64,000 nt of DNA, from positions 62,001 to 126,000 of the forward strand of contig NZ_CP045483.1 of NCBI RefSeq assembly GCF_009729035.1, written 5' to 3'. Numbering within the stretch: position 1 is the first letter of the stretch; every line of letters starts with the position of its first letter. Of this stretch, positions 57,856 through 64,000 are shown in pieces. The position numbers and the translations under genes were made by a program. The notes beneath the pieces were generated by a model. It was not told where the DNA came from and made no database searches. It was given only the letters and a program-made list of their open reading frames with translations. Source of the DNA: Stygiolobus azoricus. Its GTDB lineage: Archaea; Thermoproteota; Thermoprotei_A; Sulfolobales; Sulfolobaceae.

Positions 57856-59127
57856 GTGGACTACCTCAAGGACTTGTTTGAATTCCTCAAGATAGACACT
57901 ACATCGGCTAAAGGAAAAGGAGAAGAAGGGGCGAGATTTCTCGTCGATTACATGAAAGAAAATGGTATCGAGGCAGAGTTAATACAACATAAATCTAAGA
58001 ACCCTTACGTTTACGGAGAAATAAACGTGGGAGCCTCAAAAACTCTCCTAATTTACAACCACTACGACGTCCAACCGGTAGAACCGTTAGACAAGTGGAA
58101 CACAGACCCGTTCAACCCCGTTATTAAAGATAATAAAATCTATGCAAGAGGGGTAGGTGACGATAAAGGATCACTCCTCGCAAGGTTACAAGCTATAATA
58201 GACCTGATGAAAGAGAATAAACTAAAAATAAACATTAAATTTCTATACGAAGGAGAGGAAGAGATCGGAAGTCCTAATATGGAGGATTTCCTAAAGGACT
58301 ATCACGAGAAGTTTAAGGCTGACTACATACTATGGGAAGGTTCAGGTAGGGCTCCTAACAACGCCCCTCAAATAGTCTTAGGAGTTAAGGGCTTGTTGTA
58401 TGTGGAGTTGAGAAAAAAGACTCCTAAAGACCTCCATTCTATGTATGCACCGATTGCAGAGAATCCAGTATGGGATCTAGTCTACGTGCTGAGGTCATTA
58501 AGAGACGAGAGCGGAAGAGTCTTAATCCCTCACTTTTACGATAAAGTAAAGAAGTTAACAGAGGAAGAGAAGAGGTATCTCAACATAGACGAGCGCTATC
58601 TAGAACAAGCAATAGAACAGAAAGTTCAGGAGGGAGGAATGTTGAGACTGGTAGAGGAACCAACATGTAACATAGCAGGGATTTATGGAGGGTATACTGG
58701 AGAGGGTTCTAAAACTGTAATACCCTCTTATTCCTTCGTTAAGATAGACTTCAGGTTGGTCCCAGATCAAGATCCTGAGGAAGTTCTGAAACTACTGAAA
58801 GAGTATATAGCTCCTTACGGGATTGAAATCGTAAAGTATGGCTCCGTAAGACCTTACAGAACGTCGATAAACAGTGAGATAGCAAGGGCTTTAATAAACT
58901 CAGCAAAAAGAGTGTATGGTGTTGAACCCATTGTGTTACCTAACAGTCCAGGTACCGGGCCTATGGAAATGATCAGTAGGCACTTGAACATTAAACAAAT
59001 AGCTGATGGGGTCGGAGTAGATAACTACGGTTCTAATATTCACTCCTTTAATGAGAACATATACGTAGACGATTATAAACTGGGAATGATGTGGATGAAA
59101 GAGTTACTAGCGGAGTTGAGCCGTTAA
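57856..59127 (+). CDS. M20-family metallopeptidase
   Basis: A 423-residue M20 peptidase. Zinc-binding motifs: NHYDVQPVEPLDKW (~75-88), RGVGDDKGSLLARLQA (~99-114) with the bridging Asp, and EGEEEIGSPN (~137-146) with the catalytic Glu. The dimerisation domain is at ~200-310. The family includes carboxypeptidases and dipeptidases (CNDP-like); the substrate is unknown. The start is GTG 57856, 27 nt from a TATA-like TTAATTTACT. The next gene begins at the base after its TAA stop. Confidence 0.85.
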   Translation: MDYLKDLFEFLKIDTTSAKGKGEEGARFLVDYMKENGIEAELIQHKSKNPYVYGEINVGASKTLLIYNHYDVQPVEPLDKWNTDPFNPVIKDNKIYARGVGDDKGSLLARLQAIIDLMKENKLKINIKFLYEGEEEIGSPNMEDFLKDYHEKFKADYILWEGSGRAPNNAPQIVLGVKGLLYVELRKKTPKDLHSMYAPIAENPVWDLVYVLRSLRDESGRVLIPHFYDKVKKLTEEEKRYLNIDERYLEQAIEQKVQEGGMLRLVEEPTCNIAGIYGGYTGEGSKTVIPSYSFVKIDFRLVPDQDPEEVLKLLKEYIAPYGIEIVKYGSVRPYRTSINSEIARALINSAKRVYGVEPIVLPNSPGTGPMEMISRHLNIKQIADGVGVDNYGSNIHSFNENIYVDDYKLGMMWMKELLAELSR

Positions 59128-60180
59128 ATGCTCTGGTTAGTACTTACCACGGGAAAATGCAACCTCACATGTGACTACTGTGGTGGCTCATTCCCTAAGG
59201 AGATTGTACCGTGGGGAGTTAAGTATGATATAAATAAGCTCAAGGTAAACATTGAAAGGGACCCCAACGCGACTGTGATATTCTATGGTGGAGAACCGTT
59301 AATGAATCCTAAGTTTATAATTCAGGTAATGGATAATGTTAGGGCCAAAAGGTGGGGTATACAAACTAACGGGATAGCCGTAAGATTACTTCCTGAAATT
59401 TACTGGAGAAGAATGAACGTGGCCCTGCTCTCTATAGACGGGAGGGAAGAAGTCACAGACAAGCACAGAGGGAAGGGAGTATATAAGATAGTAGTTAAGC
59501 ACGCATCTTATCTCAAAAAATTAGGAGTTGAGACAATAGCTAGGATGGCAGTGACTCAGGATGCCGACATCTACGAAGAGGTGATGCACTTGTTGTCACT
59601 AGGTGTCTTTGACAAAGTCCACTGGCAATTGAACGTTATATGGAGCGAGAGGTGGGACTTCGAGCGTTGGGCTTACTCTTCATACCTACCCGGAATAAGG
59701 AGGTTAGTAGACTATTTCATGAGTGAGATGAGAAGAGGGAAGATCGTAAAGATCGTTCCTTTTTTGGGAGTGATAAGTGCTCATTTCTTCAAGAGATATA
59801 GGGGTGTAGCTTGTGGTGCTGGCTATGATAGTGTATCTATCTCAACTGACGGTAGAGTGTTATCCTGCCCCATAGCTGTCAGAGAGAAGTGGGCGGAATT
59901 AGGAACACTTGACTCCTTCAAGTTACTCGAAGAACCATTACCCAAAGAATGTAGGAACTGTGAATTTAAGGACTATTGTGGAGGAAGGTGTCTCTATACT
60001 ATTCATGAACGGTACTGGGGTGAAGAAGGGTTTAAGGTAGTTGACGATGTTACGAAGGAGTATCTAAGGATAGTTCTCTCACGCGTTGATGAAATAAAGG
60101 AGCTTATAAAGGAAGGAGTAATAAGGCTGGAGGATCTGAGATACGACCCTACAGAGGACTCTACGGAAGTCATACCTTAA
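59128..60180 (+). CDS. Radical SAM/SPASM protein
   Basis: A 350-residue radical SAM protein. CxxxCxxC is CNLTCDYC with Cys11, Cys15, Cys18, binding the SAM cluster; [10 protein letters not shown] (~54-63) is the GGE motif. The C-terminal SPASM region has [20 protein letters not shown] and [14 protein letters not shown] (~225-300), giving auxiliary Fe-S clusters. Similar proteins are annotated as putative peptide-modifying enzymes. It abuts the M20 gene (TAA then ATG) and lies just before leuS. The substrate peptide is not visible here. Confidence 0.82.
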   Translation: MLWLVLTTGKCNLTCDYCGGSFPKEIVPWGVKYDINKLKVNIERDPNATVIFYGGEPLMNPKFIIQVMDNVRAKRWGIQTNGIAVRLLPEIYWRRMNVALLSIDGREEVTDKHRGKGVYKIVVKHASYLKKLGVETIARMAVTQDADIYEEVMHLLSLGVFDKVHWQLNVIWSERWDFERWAYSSYLPGIRRLVDYFMSEMRRGKIVKIVPFLGVISAHFFKRYRGVACGAGYDSVSISTDGRVLSCPIAVREKWAELGTLDSFKLLEEPLPKECRNCEFKDYCGGRCLYTIHERYWGEEGFKVVDDVTKEYLRIVLSRVDEIKELIKEGVIRLEDLRYDPTEDSTEVIP

Positions 60181-60206
60181 TATATTCCTTTATCGTTTTT
60201 CTTATT

Positions 60207-63029
<2,823 letters not shown>

Positions 63030-63041
63030 AGGTGAAAAAGT

Positions 63042-63749
63042 TTGGATTTTTTACTTTCAACAAAAATCCTAGAGAGAGCTAGACAAGTTATTTTAAATGC
63101 CGATAAGGAAATAACCGTTATATCTCCTAACTTCGATTATGATTTTGCATCCTTACTGTTGGATAGAGCTTCGAGGGGTATCAATACTACAATAATAACC
63201 AGTAATCCCGATTGGGCAAGCTGGTTTGAAAATAAAAAGAAATCCTACGGAATGGACGAAATAAACGAACTAATGAAGGAAAGAGAGAAGCATAAGCGAG
63301 AACAAGTTAGGTTAATGAGACTCAGAATTATTACACCAGCTATTTTAACAGCAGTAGGTGTTTCAGCCTTCTTCCTGATTTATAAAGTGCTAAATACCTC
63401 CGTTTATGTATCTGTTCTTCCACTCATTATATTAATTATCATTTCTGCTTATGCGGTTATGAGGTTCCAAAAGAGAATAGCTGAACTTAACTCCACAATA
63501 GCAATACAACAACAAAGCCTCGATCAAAGATTACAAGAGACTAGTAACATTAGGCAAGAGATACAAAAGAACCTTAAGTGCTTTCTTAACCCAAGTGTGT
63601 ACTTTACATTAGTATACAACGGTGACGAAGGATTCGTAACTTCACTACCCTTATCTGATGACTCAAAAAATGAAAAAGTCTCGTTCTATGAAAAGATTAA
63701 AAAAGAGGAAGTAGACTACGTAGTAAGGTTATTAAGCAACCCTTCTTAA
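63042..63749 (+). CDS. Membrane protein with PLD-like N-terminus and coiled coil
   Basis: A 235-residue protein. The N-terminus (ILERARQVILNADKEITVIS, DRASRGINTTIITS) looks like the start of a phospholipase-D-type fold without HKD. Two membrane segments (~95-115 and ~120-140) and a Gln-rich coiled coil (IAIQQQSLDQRLQETSNIRQ) follow. The start is TTG 63042 with GGTGA about 9 nt upstream. It starts 12 nt after leuS and may be co-transcribed. The function is unknown. Confidence 0.6.
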   Translation: MDFLLSTKILERARQVILNADKEITVISPNFDYDFASLLLDRASRGINTTIITSNPDWASWFENKKKSYGMDEINELMKEREKHKREQVRLMRLRIITPAILTAVGVSAFFLIYKVLNTSVYVSVLPLIILIIISAYAVMRFQKRIAELNSTIAIQQQSLDQRLQETSNIRQEIQKNLKCFLNPSVYFTLVYNGDEGFVTSLPLSDDSKNEKVSFYEKIKKEEVDYVVRLLSNPS

Positions 63750-64000
63750 AACTCTGAGTATTTCTAGTGCGGTGTCTATTTCTACTTGTATATCACTAAA
63801 CTTCCTACTTGAGAAATAATCTTCTACCTCTTTCACACTTACGCCCAAGTAAGGTATTGCTCCTCTAAGAGACCTACCCAGAATTGCTGTCCCTTCATAA
63901 ATGCTTCTAAGATAGTCCATGTAAGTCTCTAGCCACTTCCACACTGCAAACCTCGTGTACGGATTTCTGGCAACCACCGGTAATATCCTCGCTGTATCTT
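63732..64000 (-). CDS. Uncharacterised helical protein, 5' part beyond window
   Basis: The open frame runs off the right edge, so the N-terminus is missing; the last ~89 residues are visible and include WKWLETYMDYLRSIYEGTAI, then GRSLRGAIPYLGVSVKEVED and a helical end EIDTALEILRVLRRVA. A Met at 63977 is internal to a longer frame (DTARILPVVARNP precedes it). No family was recognised. The 3' end overlaps the convergent gene by 18 nt. Confidence 0.6.
   Translation of the reverse strand, partial: DTARILPVVARNPYTRFAVWKWLETYMDYLRSIYEGTAILGRSLRGAIPYLGVSVKEVEDYFSSRKFSDIQVEIDTALEILRVLRRVA

Overview
The window comes from a thermoacidophilic crenarchaeon of the order Sulfolobales. The evidence is a Sul7d chromatin protein (25384-25581), a sulfide:quinone oxidoreductase whose three key cysteines fall at 129, 178 and 350 exactly as in the Acidianus ambivalens enzyme, a sulredoxin-type Rieske protein, a PriX-like primase subunit, two-subunit 2-oxoacid:ferredoxin oxidoreductase, a KDG aldolase, AT-rich DNA, and TATA boxes centred about 27 nt before the start codon (leaderless mRNAs, often with GTG or TTG starts). 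The Sul7d loop (DDNGKTG) looks closer to Sulfurisphaera/Acidianus than to Saccharolobus, but the genus is not settled.

Layout. 1-6.5 kb: ACT/UPF0210 pair, an MFS-like membrane protein, dCTP deaminase, small zinc-finger and RHH proteins, a large P-loop protein. 6.5-13.6 kb: hydantoinase-type HyuAB, a LOG-family protein, a zincin-like protein, cytosine deaminase and small ORFs. 13.9-17.2 kb: TauE-like and MFS transporters and membrane proteins. 17.2-22.0 kb: a sulfur-relay block on the minus strand (tusA, SQR-like flavoprotein, dsrE, DUF1641, then a SelD-related gene), followed on the plus strand by a rhodanese gene with an in-frame TGA at its catalytic cysteine codon. 22.2-25.2 kb: an etfB-etfA-fixC-fixX operon carrying four apparent single-base frameshifts. 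25.4-34.1 kb: Sul7d, a molybdopterin oxidoreductase, a TPR-protein kinase, the canonical sqr with a second DUF1641 gene, and an orphan molybdenum hydroxylase large subunit. 34.2-44.1 kb: APC permease, MTHFR-like protein, TtuA-type tRNA thiolase, PriX-like protein, DtxR regulator, KDG aldolase, ABC exporter, 2-oxoacid:ferredoxin oxidoreductase. 44.2-64 kb: small uncharacterised proteins, an RmlD-like reductase, an RNA m5C methyltransferase, a decayed MFS gene, a beta-hydroxyacid dehydrogenase, an antiporter, sulredoxin, a broken zinc-ribbon protein, a nickel/cobalt transporter behind an operator-like palindrome, a membrane-bound regulator, an M20 peptidase, a radical SAM/SPASM protein and a leucyl-tRNA synthetase.

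Functionally, much of 17-32 kb handles reduced sulfur: SQR oxidises sulfide into the quinone pool, while TusA, DsrE and rhodanese are sulfur-carrier proteins and DUF1641 proteins accompany both flavoproteins. Besides proteins, I find C/D box guide RNAs whose guides match conserved rRNA segments (29130-29187 to 16S; 39474-39531 to 23S and overlapping the kdgA stop; 57384-57442 on the minus strand to 23S) and several operator-like inverted repeats over promoters. The most striking single observation is the TGA at the rhodanese active site. It lies next to a decaying operon, so a nonsense mutation must be weighed against recoding. I see no CRISPR array, rRNA or tRNA gene, and no intact insertion sequence.
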